64,000 nucleotides of DNA from Paenibacillus sp. SYP-B3998 (GCF_010820665.1 NZ_JAAIKC010000009.1:124001-188000); one strand, 5' to 3'. Shown: positions 25,170 through 35,184, numbered from the stretch's first letter. Made by a program: numbers and translations. The notes: generated from the sequence alone by a model not told the origin.

Positions 25170-25226
25170 AATGTATCGAAAGTCCAACTGATAGATTGAT
25201 GATGGCGCGGAGGAGTGAGTTTCACC

Positions 25227-27101
25227 ATGTGTGGTATTACGGGTGTTATGTATTTTGAAGATAGAGAACCAACAATTGCGATGTTAGAACAAATGACGAA
25301 TGTCATTCATCACCGAGGACCGAATGATTCCGGCTTCTGGACAGATAATCGAATTGGTCTCGGTTTCCGTAGGTTGTCGATTATCGACATCCAAGAAGGG
25401 CATCAGCCCTTAGCGAATGAAGATGATTCGGTTTGGATCATTTTTAATGGCGAAATTTATAACTATAAATCTTTACGCGGAATGCTCCAAGATCGTGGGC
25501 ATCACTTCCGCACGCATAGCGATACGGAAGTGATTGTACATCTCTACGAGGAGTACGGAGAGGAATGCGTCAAATATTTACGAGGGATGTTCGGCTTCGT
25601 GATTTGGGACAAAAAGAAAAAGCAGCTGTTCGGAGCGAGAGACCATTTCGGCATTAAGCCGTTTTATTATCATGTCAATGACCGCCAGTTCTTGTTCGGC
25701 TCAGAAATCAAGAGTCTGTTGGCTGCGGATGGTATGAACCGGTTAATCCATACGGACAGCTTGCTGAACTACTTATCCTTTCAATATGTGCCTGAACCGA
25801 ATACGATGTTTCACGGCATTTATAAGCTGCCTCCCGCTCATTATGTGAAAGTGAGCTTTGATGGTGAGATGTCCATACATAAGTATTGGGACCCGATGTT
25901 TGAACCGGAAGAACGTCCATTCGACGAGTACGTCGAACAAATTCGCGAAACATTGAAAGATTCGGTAGAGCATCATATGGTTAGTGATGTGGAACGCGGT
26001 TGCTTCTTGTCCAGCGGCATCGATTCTACGGCGATTGCCACGCACATGCGCAACATCGAACCGATCCGCACGTTCTCTGTTGGCTTCGAAGGAGCCAACA
26101 ACGAAACGCCGATTGCGGCGCAAACGGCGGCAGCGCTAGGCACCGAGCATTATGACAAAATCATCACCCGCAATGATTTCTTCGATACGATGCCGAAGGC
26201 GATCTGGCATCAGGATGAGCCGGTCGCCGATCCTTCAGCCATTGCGCTTTATCATGTCGCGCAGCTCGCACGCGAGCACGTGACAGTGGTGTTGTCCGGC
26301 GAAGGTGCGGACGAGTTGTTCGGCGGCTATCGGATCTATCGCGAGCCAATGTCACTCGGCCCCATTTCGCGGCTGCCGCTCTCGGTCCAGCGCATGCTGA
26401 ACAGCTTCGCAAGAATGCTGCCAAGCGGAATGAAAGGGCGCAACTACCTGCTGCGAGGTACGACGCCGCTTGAGGAGCGTTTCATCGGAAACGCCAAAAT
26501 CTTCTCCGAGGATATGAAGGCTGAGGTGCTGCGTCTCGATAGCGAGATGCTGCGCGCTTACAAAAATCCGCTGCAAATCGCGAGCGATTACTATAACAAG
26601 ACAAGACATCTCGATCCCGTCAGTCGGATGCAGTATATTGATATGAATCTATGGATGCCTGGCGATATTTTGATGAAAGCGGACAAGATGACGATGGCCC
26701 ATTCGTTAGAATTACGTGTCCCTTTCTTGGACACCAAGCTATTCGACGTTGCTCGTCGAATTCCGGCGAAATACCGGATCGCAAACGGCACGACGAAGTA
26801 TATTTTCCGTAAGGCGATGGAAGGGATCATTCCTGACTTCATCTTGAATCGTCCTAAGCTTGGCTTTCCTGTGCCTCTGCGTGAATGGATGCAGGGCCCG
26901 ATGGGGGACATGCTTGTGGAACAAATCAAGTCAAGCGGGATTGAAGATTACATTAATACCGCTGCGGTTGAACGAATGCTGCAGAAGCATCGTAATGGGC
27001 AAGGTGATTATGCCCGTCGGATCTGGACGATCTATGTATTCGCCCTATGGCATGTGACGTTTATGGAAGAGCTGCCGAAGAAAATTCTCGCAGCATACTA
27101 A
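25227..27101 (+). CDS. asnB: Asparagine synthase (glutamine-hydrolysing)
   Basis: Makes asparagine from aspartate, ATP and glutamine. The 624 residues comprise an Ntn glutaminase domain (Cys2 nucleophile, MCGITGVMYF; RGPNDSG; LAFRRLSI-type GLGFRRLSIID) and a synthetase domain with the ATP loop LSSGIDSTAIA, SGEGADELFGGY and LRVPFLD. The catalytic Cys must be residue 2, which fixes the start at the ATG at 25227; the GTG at 25215 would bury it. CGGAGGAGTGAG lies upstream. A HAD phosphatase gene follows 13 bases later. The middle (about 26160-26560) looks richer in G+C than the ends. Confidence 0.96.
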   Translation: MCGITGVMYFEDREPTIAMLEQMTNVIHHRGPNDSGFWTDNRIGLGFRRLSIIDIQEGHQPLANEDDSVWIIFNGEIYNYKSLRGMLQDRGHHFRTHSDTEVIVHLYEEYGEECVKYLRGMFGFVIWDKKKKQLFGARDHFGIKPFYYHVNDRQFLFGSEIKSLLAADGMNRLIHTDSLLNYLSFQYVPEPNTMFHGIYKLPPAHYVKVSFDGEMSIHKYWDPMFEPEERPFDEYVEQIRETLKDSVEHHMVSDVERGCFLSSGIDSTAIATHMRNIEPIRTFSVGFEGANNETPIAAQTAAALGTEHYDKIITRNDFFDTMPKAIWHQDEPVADPSAIALYHVAQLAREHVTVVLSGEGADELFGGYRIYREPMSLGPISRLPLSVQRMLNSFARMLPSGMKGRNYLLRGTTPLEERFIGNAKIFSEDMKAEVLRLDSEMLRAYKNPLQIASDYYNKTRHLDPVSRMQYIDMNLWMPGDILMKADKMTMAHSLELRVPFLDTKLFDVARRIPAKYRIANGTTKYIFRKAMEGIIPDFILNRPKLGFPVPLREWMQGPMGDMLVEQIKSSGIEDYINTAAVERMLQKHRNGQGDYARRIWTIYVFALWHVTFMEELPKKILAAY

Positions 27102-27114
27102 GGAGAGACAGGGG

Positions 27115-27870
27115 ATGGAATCCATGGATTCGAGCTCATTTAAATTGATTGCACTGGACATGGACGGGACCCTATTGAACGAGGAAAAACGAATCTCTGA
27201 AGAGAATCGCGAAGCGATTCTTGCCGCGCTGAAAGCAGGAAAGACGGTTATTATGTCCACAGGACGCGGTGTGCAGAGCGCTATGCCTTACGTGAAGGAG
27301 CTAGGGCTTTGCACCCCCATCGTTGCCGTGAACGGCAGCGAGGTGTGGGAATCGCCAGACAAGCTGCTTAGCCGTACGCTGCTTGAAGCGGAAACGGTAC
27401 ATCGTTTGCACGCGTTAGCGTTGGAGCATGACTCGTGGTGGTGGGCCTACGCTGTGGAAGGTATTTTCAACCGTGAGAGCGAGTCTATGGACATTGATCA
27501 TCTAAATTGGTTGAAATTCGGCTACTACACCGAAAATCTCGAAAAACTGGCGTTGATTCGAACAACGGTAGCAGGTTGGGGCATTCTTGAAATAACGAAT
27601 TCGCATCCGTGCAACATCGAGTTGAATCCACGGGGCGTAAGCAAAGCAAGCGGAGTGGAAGCCGTGTGTCAGCTTCTTAACATCACGATGTCCGAAGTTA
27701 TTGCTATGGGTGATAGCGAGAACGATATCTCGATGATTCGAGCTGCGGGCTTAGGAGTCGCTATGGGAAATGCACAAGAGGAAGTTAAACGAGTTGCTGA
27801 CCTCACAACGCTTACCAACGAAGAGCATGCGGTGGCTAAGGTCATTCATGACTATTTGTTAACACCGTAG
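27115..27870 (+). CDS. Cof-type HAD-IIB family phosphatase
   Basis: A 251-residue sugar-phosphate-type phosphatase. Motif I LDMDGTLLN has D15 and D17; motif II is MSTGRG; the cap holds residues about 85-180; motif III/IV is MGDSENDISM near the C-terminus. The group hydrolyses various phosphorylated sugars or cofactors, and the substrate is unknown. AAGGAGAG overlaps the asnB stop, so it is the second gene of the asnB transcript. Confidence 0.9.
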   Translation: MESMDSSSFKLIALDMDGTLLNEEKRISEENREAILAALKAGKTVIMSTGRGVQSAMPYVKELGLCTPIVAVNGSEVWESPDKLLSRTLLEAETVHRLHALALEHDSWWWAYAVEGIFNRESESMDIDHLNWLKFGYYTENLEKLALIRTTVAGWGILEITNSHPCNIELNPRGVSKASGVEAVCQLLNITMSEVIAMGDSENDISMIRAAGLGVAMGNAQEEVKRVADLTTLTNEEHAVAKVIHDYLLTP

Positions 27871-27906
27871 TATTCATATCTGTATGTTTGGAGGGAGATG
27901 CTGAAC

Positions 27907-28392
27907 ATGGTTGTTTTAGGCTGGGTTTTGGTTATCCTATTATTTGTGGTAGGTATGATTGGTGCCGTTTATCCTGTGCTGCCGGGTGTATTGGCAATTT
28001 ACGGAGCTTTTTTCCTATATGGTTGGCTGGTTAGTTTTGAACCATTTGGTATCTGGTTTTGGCTCATCCAATCGATAATTGTTCTCATTATTATCGTGGC
28101 AGATTACGCAGTAAGCGCGCTAGGGGTGAAAAAGTTTGGAGGCTCCAAAGCATCTGTAATTGGAAGCACGATTGGCTTAATTATTGGCCCTTTCGTTATT
28201 CCGGCTTTCGGCTTGATTATCGGCCCATTTTTGGGCGCTGTGATTGGCGAACTGATTATCGGTACGGAGTGGAAAAAGGCGTTCAGCGCCGGAATTGGTT
28301 CCGTACTTGGATTTTTCTCCAGTCTAGTGGTCAAAATCGTGCTGCAGCTGCTTATGATCATCCTCTTCTTCATCTGGGTCTTTTATCACTAA
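27907..28392 (+). CDS. DUF456-family membrane protein
   Basis: A 161-residue highly hydrophobic protein with the DUF456 pattern: VYPVLPGVLAIYGAFFLYGW near the start, two Gly-rich hairpins GSTIGLIIGPFVIP and GLIIGPFLGAVIGE, and a C-terminal helix. Function unknown. The ATG at 27907 is chosen because GGAGGGAG ends nine bases before it; the ATG at 27898 touches that site directly. Confidence 0.88.
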   Translation: MVVLGWVLVILLFVVGMIGAVYPVLPGVLAIYGAFFLYGWLVSFEPFGIWFWLIQSIIVLIIIVADYAVSALGVKKFGGSKASVIGSTIGLIIGPFVIPAFGLIIGPFLGAVIGELIIGTEWKKAFSAGIGSVLGFFSSLVVKIVLQLLMIILFFIWVFYH

Positions 28393-28448
28393 AAAGAAGT
28401 TACCGTTAAAGGCAAGCCTAGTAAGCAACCTACAAGGAGGCTCTCGCT

Positions 28449-29168
28449 ATGATACGTGTTACGGTATGGAATGAAAATCTGCATGAACAAACACACAAAG
28501 AGGTGCAAGAGATTTATCCTAAGGGGATTCATGTTGCTATTGCCGAGGGTATTGCCAGCTCTGAGTTCGAAGTTCGTACCGCTACACTGGATCAGCCTGA
28601 ACATGGACTAACGCAAGAGGTGCTCGATCAAACAGATGTCCTTATTTGGTGGGGGCACATGGGCCATGACAAAGTCGCTGATGAAATCGTGGATCGTGTA
28701 CAGATGAGAGTGTGGCAGGGGATGGGTATCATTGTGCTGCATTCGGGTCACTTCTCCAAAATTTTCAAGAAGCTGATGGGCACCTCATGCGATTTAAAGT
28801 GGCGGGAAGCAAACGAGAAGGAACGGATTTGGGTCGTTGATCCTGCCCATCCAATTGCTGAAGGATTAGATCAGTATTTTGAACTGGAGCATGAAGAAAT
28901 GTATGGCGAGCACTTCGACATACCGGCTCCTGACGAATTGATCTTTGTTTCTTGGTTCGAAGGCGGGGAAGTATTTCGCAGTGGCTGCACCTATCATCGT
29001 GGGAATGGGAAAGTATTTTATTTCCGGCCCGGTCATGAAACCCACCCAACCTACTATAACAAAAATGTGCTCAAAGTAATTTCCAACGGCGTCAAATGGG
29101 CTGCGCCTATCCATGGGGTTCGCCATTATTACGGCAATCACAAGCCATTGGAACAGATTAAAGTGTAA
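28449..29168 (+). CDS. thuA: ThuA-family trehalose-utilisation-like protein
   Basis: A 239-residue glutamine-amidotransferase-like fold protein of the ThuA group, associated with trehalose and other sugar use through 3-keto derivatives in rhizobia. Family features: [14 protein letters not shown], a start-proximal [16 protein letters not shown] segment ([15 protein letters not shown]), [16 protein letters not shown] and [14 protein letters not shown]. No sugar dehydrogenase or transporter gene is adjacent, so the pathway is open. An AAGGAGG site precedes the ATG. Confidence 0.88.
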   Translation: MIRVTVWNENLHEQTHKEVQEIYPKGIHVAIAEGIASSEFEVRTATLDQPEHGLTQEVLDQTDVLIWWGHMGHDKVADEIVDRVQMRVWQGMGIIVLHSGHFSKIFKKLMGTSCDLKWREANEKERIWVVDPAHPIAEGLDQYFELEHEEMYGEHFDIPAPDELIFVSWFEGGEVFRSGCTYHRGNGKVFYFRPGHETHPTYYNKNVLKVISNGVKWAAPIHGVRHYYGNHKPLEQIKV

Positions 29169-29188
29169 GAAGAGAGAAGGAACGGACG

Positions 29189-30877
29189 TTGACGAAAGAA
29201 ACGAAAGATTCTCTGGTAAAAGGAACCCTCATTCTAACCGTGGCCGCGCTTATAGCGCGGTTTCTCGGCGTTTTTCAGCGAATTCCGCTGGTGCAATTGC
29301 TCCATGAAGAAGGAATGGGAAGCTATACGATTGCATTTAACTTATATTCCATATTACTCGTAGTAGCAACAGCCGGTATACCAAGCGCATTAAGTAAAAT
29401 GGTGTCGGAAAAATATGCCCTTGGCCGACATGAGGAAGCCGAACGCATCTATCGCGCCTCGATTTGGTTCGCAGTCGTGGCTGGTGTCGTGATGACATCA
29501 CTGCTCTATGTATTTGCTCCGCTCTATGCGGAAACGATTTCGCATGGGGGGCCAGACGCTACATTAGCTACACGAGCAATTGCTCCTGCGATGTTATTGT
29601 TCCCGCTCATTGCCATCATGCGGGGGTATTTCCAAGGTAGACGCAATATGATGCCTAATGGGATCTCGCAAGTGGTAGAACAAGTATTCAGGCTCATTAC
29701 TTCCATTGCTTTGGCTTATTTCTTGTTAAACATCAGCTTGGGCTGGGGGGTTGCCGGAGCATCCTTCGGAGGCGTTATTGGCGGAGCTGCCGCGCTTGCG
29801 ATCATGGTTGTTTATGCCTTAAAGCTTAAACGTAAGGACGCGCTGTCAGCTAGTGAAAGAGTTTCACGGGCAGTCACAGAGGAAACAGCAGCTACTGGGA
29901 CAGGGGACACCGCTCCTGTGCTGACAAGCTATAAAGATATTTATAAAAGTCTTCTGAAACTTTCGATTCCTATTGTTGTCTTCTCCGTGGCGGTGACACT
30001 CGTCTATGCTATTGATACATCCATTATCATTCGATTATTAGAAGGAAGTATTGGCGCTTTGGAAGCGAAAGGACTTGTCGGTATTATCGGTGGACGAGCA
30101 CAGTCATTGGCGGGCATCCCGATCATTCTCGCGATCGCGCTGAGCCAATCTGTCGTTCCGATCATTTCCGCCGCTTATTCTCGCAAGGATTTGAAGCAGG
30201 TGGGCACTCAGACCACGAGAGTGCTTCAGTTGGCTATTTTATCCGGGCTTCCTGCAGTCCTGACAATCAGTATCGCAGCTCGCCCGTTGGACTTCTTCTT
30301 GTTCGGACATGAGGATTCAGCCTATGGCTTAAGCCATGGACCTAACATGATCGCTCTGCTTACGCTAGGTGCGATGTTTCAAATTATCATGCAGACCTCC
30401 GGTGCTGTTCTCATGGGAATGGGGCGCATGAAGCCCTTAATGGTTCATGTGGCTGTAGGGATAGCAGTTAAGCTAGCGGGAAGCTTCCTGCTAAGCCAAT
30501 GGTTTGGCATTTACGGTATTATCGCTGCAACTGGCCTTTGTTTCCTTGTCATGTCATGGCTAAATTTGCGCGTATTACGTAAAGAAGTGGAATTCACGAT
30601 ACTAGGACGCCGATTCATCGGACTTCTCTGTTCTGTTATCGTTATTATCGTACTTGGTCTAACCGTTGAAAGGCTTACGCACGCCTACGTACATCCATTT
30701 GCTTGGTATCGTCTTAATGAAGGTGTCAATGCTGTGCTCGTTTGTGGTTTCACAGCTGCGTTATATCCTTTGATGTTGATGCTAACTCGTGTCGTAACGA
30801 AGGAAGACGTCAAGAACTTCCCGGCGCCGCTGCAGAAGCTAATTGCCAAAGCAGGCCGATTGCTGGGTCGCTCTTAA
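29189..30877 (+). CDS. MOP-superfamily flippase (SpoVB/MurJ/YtgP-like)
   Basis: A 562-residue protein with about 14 hydrophobic segments, of the polysaccharide/lipid II flippase group that includes SpoVB and MurJ (YtgP). Typical segments are GTLILTVAALIARFLGVFQRIPL, EGMGSYTIAFNLYSILLVVATAGIPSALSKMVSEKYALG and MRGYFQGRRNMMPNGISQVVEQVFR. The start is TTG at 29189 behind AGAAGGAA. Vegetative MurJ or sporulation SpoVB roles cannot be separated from the sequence alone. Its last four bases overlap the end of the convergent yppC gene. Confidence 0.88.
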   Translation: MTKETKDSLVKGTLILTVAALIARFLGVFQRIPLVQLLHEEGMGSYTIAFNLYSILLVVATAGIPSALSKMVSEKYALGRHEEAERIYRASIWFAVVAGVVMTSLLYVFAPLYAETISHGGPDATLATRAIAPAMLLFPLIAIMRGYFQGRRNMMPNGISQVVEQVFRLITSIALAYFLLNISLGWGVAGASFGGVIGGAAALAIMVVYALKLKRKDALSASERVSRAVTEETAATGTGDTAPVLTSYKDIYKSLLKLSIPIVVFSVAVTLVYAIDTSIIIRLLEGSIGALEAKGLVGIIGGRAQSLAGIPIILAIALSQSVVPIISAAYSRKDLKQVGTQTTRVLQLAILSGLPAVLTISIAARPLDFFLFGHEDSAYGLSHGPNMIALLTLGAMFQIIMQTSGAVLMGMGRMKPLMVHVAVGIAVKLAGSFLLSQWFGIYGIIAATGLCFLVMSWLNLRVLRKEVEFTILGRRFIGLLCSVIVIIVLGLTVERLTHAYVHPFAWYRLNEGVNAVLVCGFTAALYPLMLMLTRVVTKEDVKNFPAPLQKLIAKAGRLLGRS

Positions 30878-32187
30878 GGAAGCTTAATTGTCTGTAAGGC
30901 GAGAATGCCGAGTTCGATTTTATTTAACGCGACGCAGGCTTCGTTCGTTAGGTCGAAGGGGATCGGCACGGCGATCGGCCGCATATGCAGCAGTGGTTTC
31001 TTAACATCAACGAACCAGTCCCCGGGCTCTACAGAGGCCAAGTTTCGATCAGGCCAGGCCTGATCGAGCGGAGGGCTATAGAACGGGGCAGCGTCTTTCT
31101 TCAATACACAACCATGAAGCCTCTCCTGATACTTTACCTCAGGAGGGGCTTTTCGTATGGGCGCATACAGATGCGGCCAATAGTCTGAGCGGGACCCCGT
31201 ATGAGGAGTGGCTTCTGCGAAGCTTACCACCCCTTGAAAAACAGCCGGAATGCCAAATAAAATGGCATATAAGCTTTTTCCAAACGCGATCCGCTCGGTT
31301 AAATCTGCGAAGTTTTCTAGAATAAGCCCGGCAAGAGGCAGAGAAGGGGATGCCATGTCATGGTTAGGATCTGTGGGAGCAACAGAAGATGAGCCAAAGG
31401 GAAAGCAGACTTGGTTAAGCTGAAGCCAGGCTTGCGTTTTGAAAAGCGGCGTATGCAGGACGCTCGTTTGGTAGTGATGATTCTGCACAATGCGTTTCTC
31501 TATATAATTTTGCTCATTTATAATAAGTGAAATCGTGAGCGCAGCCGACTCCCGCTGTGTCCAAAAATCAAGCCATACCGGCTCCATCCAAGCGGAAACA
31601 CCAAGAAAAGGCAGCAAATGAAACAAGCTTCGCTTTCTTTTCTTACTTTCTGCATAAAGGAGAAGCTGAGAGTAGGCATCCTTGAAAATAAGACCGTTGG
31701 CTCGTTCTAGAAAAGCAAATACATGCTCCTTTTGCTCCTCGTTCATCAAGTGGGGCAGCATGTCTCCTTGAAGATCGGTCATGCACCAACCACCATTACG
31801 TGAAACCATATGAGCTAGTAATGCCCAATGCAGCTCTGGATTTACTAGGTAGGAAGACCAGTAAGCTTTGGTGCGCGTAACGTTGTTCCGATTCTCACGT
31901 TTTGTTTTTTCTTGAATCTGCTGTAGGAGCAGCTTTTCTTCTGAAGTGAGTGGAGAACTTGCGATCCCCACTTGCTGCAGCTGAAGCTGCTGAATCCAGC
32001 TTTGCTCCAATCGCCGAATGGTTTCAGCTGGTAGAGGTATCGGTTTGAATGAATCGGTTACTTTTGTAAAATCGACGAGTGAGGCAGACTGGTGTTTAAA
32101 TAGCTGGAGCAATGCATGTGGAAGCTGACCTATTTTACCGAGGATACGTCGGAAGCTTCCTGTTCCCCTGGTTTTGACGTTAGTCAT
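30874..32187 (-). CDS. yppC: DUF2515-family protein YppC
   Basis: A 437-residue soluble protein of the DUF2515 family (B. subtilis YppC), function unknown. The family core is visible: NNVTRTKAYWSSYLVNPELHWALLAHMVSRNGGWCMTDLQG (about 100-140), then GLIFKDAYSQLLLYAES. The C-terminal third has RSDYWPHLYAPIRKAPP and a GDWFVDVKKP segment. It has no signal peptide. It overlaps the flippase gene by four bases, tail to tail, with no terminator between. Confidence 0.85.
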   Translation of the reverse strand: MTNVKTRGTGSFRRILGKIGQLPHALLQLFKHQSASLVDFTKVTDSFKPIPLPAETIRRLEQSWIQQLQLQQVGIASSPLTSEEKLLLQQIQEKTKRENRNNVTRTKAYWSSYLVNPELHWALLAHMVSRNGGWCMTDLQGDMLPHLMNEEQKEHVFAFLERANGLIFKDAYSQLLLYAESKKRKRSLFHLLPFLGVSAWMEPVWLDFWTQRESAALTISLIINEQNYIEKRIVQNHHYQTSVLHTPLFKTQAWLQLNQVCFPFGSSSVAPTDPNHDMASPSLPLAGLILENFADLTERIAFGKSLYAILFGIPAVFQGVVSFAEATPHTGSRSDYWPHLYAPIRKAPPEVKYQERLHGCVLKKDAAPFYSPPLDQAWPDRNLASVEPGDWFVDVKKPLLHMRPIAVPIPFDLTNEACVALNKIELGILALQTIKLP

Positions 32188-32300
32188 CCCTTGGCCCCTC
32201 CTGTTTCCAGATTTGTTAAATCCTCGTTTCCAACTAGTGTTTGCTTATTCACTTACAGGTATGTGAGGAGGAAGCTTTTTATGGCTGTACATCCACAAAC

Positions 32301-32342
32301 GAAAAAACATCTCACAGAGGATTAATCTGTAGAGATGTTTAT
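32301..32342 (-). terminator. Terminator of the SPFH/ribbon-helix-helix operon
   Basis: AAACATCTC (32305-32313) pairs with GAGATGTTT (32332-32340), with inner ACAGA/TCTGT. The minus strand continues with TTTTTT. Confidence 0.85.
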
Positions 32343-32358
32343 TTGCATGGCTTATTAA

Positions 32359-32598
32359 TCAATCTGATGAATCGGAGTGTTTGGGAGATTCAAGTCCTTC
32401 AGATCCTTCAGATGGGGGCGTTTCGGGTGTACTGCCTGTTAAAACAGCCTTAGGCAGCCGACCAGCGCGTTGAAGCGATTCCCGAAGCAAATACTCGATA
32501 TGACCATTTACGCTGCGGAATTCATCCCCAGCCCATTGCTCCAGTGCTTCATAGAGCTTGGGATCAAGTCGCAGGGGAAAGTTTTTCTTTGGTGCCAT
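32359..32598 (-). CDS. Arc-like ribbon-helix-helix protein
   Basis: 79 residues from the ATG at 32596-32598. The N-terminal part (APKKNFPLRLDPKLYEALEQWAGDEFRSVNGHIEYLLRESL) is an Arc/MetJ-type ribbon-helix-helix DNA-binding fold; the tail (about 55-79) is Pro/Ser/Glu-rich and disordered. It lies 13 bases behind the SPFH gene on the same strand and shares its terminator. Similar pairs with an SPFH protein occur in other Bacillales. The regulated target is unknown. A longer frame to 32673 lies inside the SPFH gene and is rejected. Confidence 0.82.
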   Translation of the reverse strand: MAPKKNFPLRLDPKLYEALEQWAGDEFRSVNGHIEYLLRESLQRAGRLPKAVLTGSTPETPPSEGSEGLESPKHSDSSD

Positions 32599-32611
32599 AG
32601 TAAGAGTCCCG

Positions 32612-33451
32612 TTAGTACAGCGTACCGGTATTGATGACCGGGCTCGCTGAGCGGTCAGATACAATCGCAACAAGCAGATTGTTAATCATCGCCGCTTTCT
32701 TTTCTTCATCCAACTGAAGGCCCTCAGCTTCAAGCTTGGCAATAGCCATTTGCACCATGCCGACAGCACCTTCAACTATGGTCTGACGGGCAGCCAATAT
32801 AGCCGATGCTTGCTGACGTTGGAGCATGGAGCTGGCAATCTCCGTTGAGTACGCGAGATGGGTGAGGCGAGATTCAATCACCTCAACCCCAGCAACAGCG
32901 AGTCGATGCTGCAGCTCAATGCTGAGCTCGGAGGCTACTTCATCGGCATTGCCTCGCAGGGAGTACCCTTCCCCCTCATAGCGGTCATACGGGTATTTGC
33001 TTGCAACGTGACGTAAAGCGGTCTCGCTTTGAATCTCAACGAATTTTTCGTAACTATCCACGTCAAACAGCGCTTTATACGTGTCGACAACTTTAAAAAC
33101 GACAACAGCTGCAATTTCAATCGGATTGCCTTCCACATCATTAACTTTCAGTTTTACACTGTTAAAATTACGGATGCGAAGGGATATTTTCCGGCGGCTG
33201 GAAAAAGGAACGATTAACCAAAGACCACTTTTCCGAATCGTACCTAAGTAGCTGCCGAAAAAAGTAATAACAGAAGCTTCATTTGGTTGAACAGCTGTTA
33301 TGACTGAAATAAACACGAAACCAAGCACGATTAGAATAACACCGGGAACAATGAGTTCCTGAGTGAGCAGAAAAGCGCCTAGTCCAGCACCTATAATAAA
33401 TAAAAACAAACCAAGAAATCCGTTTATTGACCAAGCTTTCGTTTCCTTCAT
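32612..33451 (-). CDS. SPFH/stomatin-like membrane protein
   Basis: 279 residues from the ATG at 33449-33451, with GGAGTG upstream. Two N-terminal hydrophobic segments (about 8-28 and 32-52) precede an SPFH (band 7) domain: [54 protein letters not shown], and [31 protein letters not shown], the usual end of the domain. These proteins oligomerise at the membrane and organise microdomains. It is the first gene of a two-gene operon with a ribbon-helix-helix protein. Confidence 0.88.
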   Translation of the reverse strand: MKETKAWSINGFLGLFLFIIGAGLGAFLLTQELIVPGVILIVLGFVFISVITAVQPNEASVITFFGSYLGTIRKSGLWLIVPFSSRRKISLRIRNFNSVKLKVNDVEGNPIEIAAVVVFKVVDTYKALFDVDSYEKFVEIQSETALRHVASKYPYDRYEGEGYSLRGNADEVASELSIELQHRLAVAGVEVIESRLTHLAYSTEIASSMLQRQQASAILAARQTIVEGAVGMVQMAIAKLEAEGLQLDEEKKAAMINNLLVAIVSDRSASPVINTGTLY

Positions 33452-33557
33452 AAAACCAACACTCCATTCATGTATATTGTTTTGATATTCATATGATATC
33501 ACTTTTTACTTTTACTGTAAATAGGTTGAGGGAACATAGGTTTTTCTTTTACAAACC

Positions 33558-33586
33558 TTGACACCTTATTTCGGGCATGCTATAAG
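33558..33586 (+). promoter_or_regulatory. Sigma-A promoter of the ytpP-like gene
   Basis: TTGACA (33558-33563), 17-base spacer, TATAAG (33581-33586). Confidence 0.8.
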
Positions 33587-33618
33587 TGAATAAATTCCCT
33601 AGCAGTGAGGTGTTAGAC

Positions 33619-33963
33619 ATGCGCAAAGTATCGAATGAAAAAGAGTTTGAAGAGCAAATTTCACAATCGCTAATGACTGTAGCGGTGTTCAAAGCGACAT
33701 GGTGTAAAGATTGTCATTATATCGAGCCTTTTATGCCGGATTTGGAAAAAGAGTATAAAGACCGCCTTACATTCATTGAACTGGACCGTGATGAAGTGCC
33801 AGATCTGTGCGAACAATTGAATATTCTGGGCATTCCCAGCTTCATTGCTTTCCGTGAAGGCAAAGAACTGGTGCGCTTCGTAAGTAAGCTGCGCAAGACG
33901 AAAGAAGAAATCGAGCAATTCCTGGACAGGGCTATCGAAGTGTCCGGCGCACTTGCTCAATAA
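33619..33963 (+). CDS. ytpP: Thioredoxin-like protein YtpP
   Basis: 114 residues from the ATG at 33619, which has GTGAGGTG six bases upstream. It is a cytoplasmic thioredoxin fold with active site FKATWCKDCHYIEP and cis-Pro segment LGIPSF. The WCKDC variant and length match the YtpP family, which in bacillithiol-producing Firmicutes has been linked to reduction of bacillithiolated proteins or disulfides. bshA is in this window, which fits. A terminator follows directly. Confidence 0.87.
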   Translation: MRKVSNEKEFEEQISQSLMTVAVFKATWCKDCHYIEPFMPDLEKEYKDRLTFIELDRDEVPDLCEQLNILGIPSFIAFREGKELVRFVSKLRKTKEEIEQFLDRAIEVSGALAQ

Positions 33964-33980
33964 GTGGCAAAATTGTTGCG

Positions 33981-34010
33981 AAAAAGTGGCTCCTTTGGGG
34001 CCACTTTTTC
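33981..34010 (+). terminator. Terminator after ytpP
   Basis: AAAAAGTGGC and GCCACTTTTT form the outer stem with a short inner TCC/GGG pairing; T run at the end. Confidence 0.85.
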
Positions 34011-34152
34011 GTTCTTCGCCAGGTTAGTTGCGGTTTCGGAGCTTTGTAACATTTGCGAATGGATTTGCCCCCCATTTACGGCTATAATTGAAACGGAAAG
34101 AACCATTTCGACAAATTGATACAGAAGTCATGACATAAAAGTAGGTGCAAAC

Positions 34153-35055
34153 ATGCAAAAATGGATACCAAGATTAGCAAATCTTTCGGCTTTCGGGATG
34201 TTTCTTATCCTGGCAATGGGTGCGCTCGTGACAAAGGCTGACGCGGGCAGAGGCTGTGGAGATGAGTGGCCGCTGTGTAACGGTAAATTTGTGCCAGCAC
34301 ACACGATTTCCTCCTTTATCGAATACAGTCATCGATTAGTCGTGGGCATTGTAACGATCATTCTTATTGCCACGTTTTTTCTTGTGTTTCGTTATGTAAA
34401 ACGCAAAGATGCCAAATGGTTCGTTACAGGAACCGTTGTTATGACACTTATTCAAGCAGCAATGGGCGCGTTGGCGGTTGTATGGCCACAATCCTCACTC
34501 GTGCTGGCGCTTCACTTTGGACTTTCATTACTTGCTTTCGCTTTTGCGCTGCTTCTTGCAATCACCTTTACACCATGGGGGCAGTATCAGCATTCGGATC
34601 GTCAGATTCGCACGGGTTTCAAGGTACTGGTATGGGGGACAGCGGTGTACAGTTACGTAGTTGTGTATCTAGGCGCCTTCGTTCGTCACACGGTTTCCTC
34701 GGGGGGATGTTCGGGCTGGCCTCTATGCAATGGGGAAGTCATTCCTGAATTGACTGGAGCAACAGGCATTGTATTTGCGCACCGTATAGCTGCCTTACTG
34801 TTGTTTTTCTTCATTTTGCTGCTCTATTTGCAGGCCAAACGTCAATATAACGCTTCAGACAAATTGGTTTTTGGAAGCAAGTGGTCGCTCATTCTTGTTC
34901 TTGTTCAAATTGTTAGCGGGGCGATTGTGACCTGGTCGATGGGAAATGAAGTGGCCTATTTATTTACAGCAATGATTCATGCCATGATTGTTGCTTGCAT
35001 GTTTGGATTCTTATGTTATTTATGCATACTAACGTTATATGACCGCAAAGCCTAA
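34153..35055 (+). CDS. ctaA: Haem A synthase
   Basis: Oxidises haem o (made by CtaB) to haem a for cytochrome aa3 oxidase. The 300-residue protein has eight hydrophobic helices in two related halves. The first half carries the external Cys pair C35 and C42 (GRGCGDEWPLCNG) and the E57-x-x-H60 segment (IEYSHR); the second half repeats GGCSGWPLCNG and AHRIAAL. GTAGGTG precedes the ATG. It is far from ctaB (16642), unlike the adjacent ctaA-ctaB of B. subtilis. Confidence 0.95.
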   Translation: MQKWIPRLANLSAFGMFLILAMGALVTKADAGRGCGDEWPLCNGKFVPAHTISSFIEYSHRLVVGIVTIILIATFFLVFRYVKRKDAKWFVTGTVVMTLIQAAMGALAVVWPQSSLVLALHFGLSLLAFAFALLLAITFTPWGQYQHSDRQIRTGFKVLVWGTAVYSYVVVYLGAFVRHTVSSGGCSGWPLCNGEVIPELTGATGIVFAHRIAALLLFFFILLLYLQAKRQYNASDKLVFGSKWSLILVLVQIVSGAIVTWSMGNEVAYLFTAMIHAMIVACMFGFLCYLCILTLYDRKA

Positions 35056-35118
35056 TGCCCTTCGTGCCGTGTCAGCTCCCTAAGCGCGGTTGGCGAAGAA
35101 GTGCACAGCGGATAGGAG

Positions 35119-35146
35119 AGCCTTCTAGCAGAAGGCTATTTCCTTA
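35119..35146 (+). terminator. Probable terminator after ctaA
   Basis: AGCCTTC and GAAGGCT, loop TAGCA, followed by a moderately T-rich stretch. Confidence 0.55.
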
Positions 35147-35184
35147 TTTAGACCCTTATTCTTTTTAGCAGAGGTGGAACGTAG

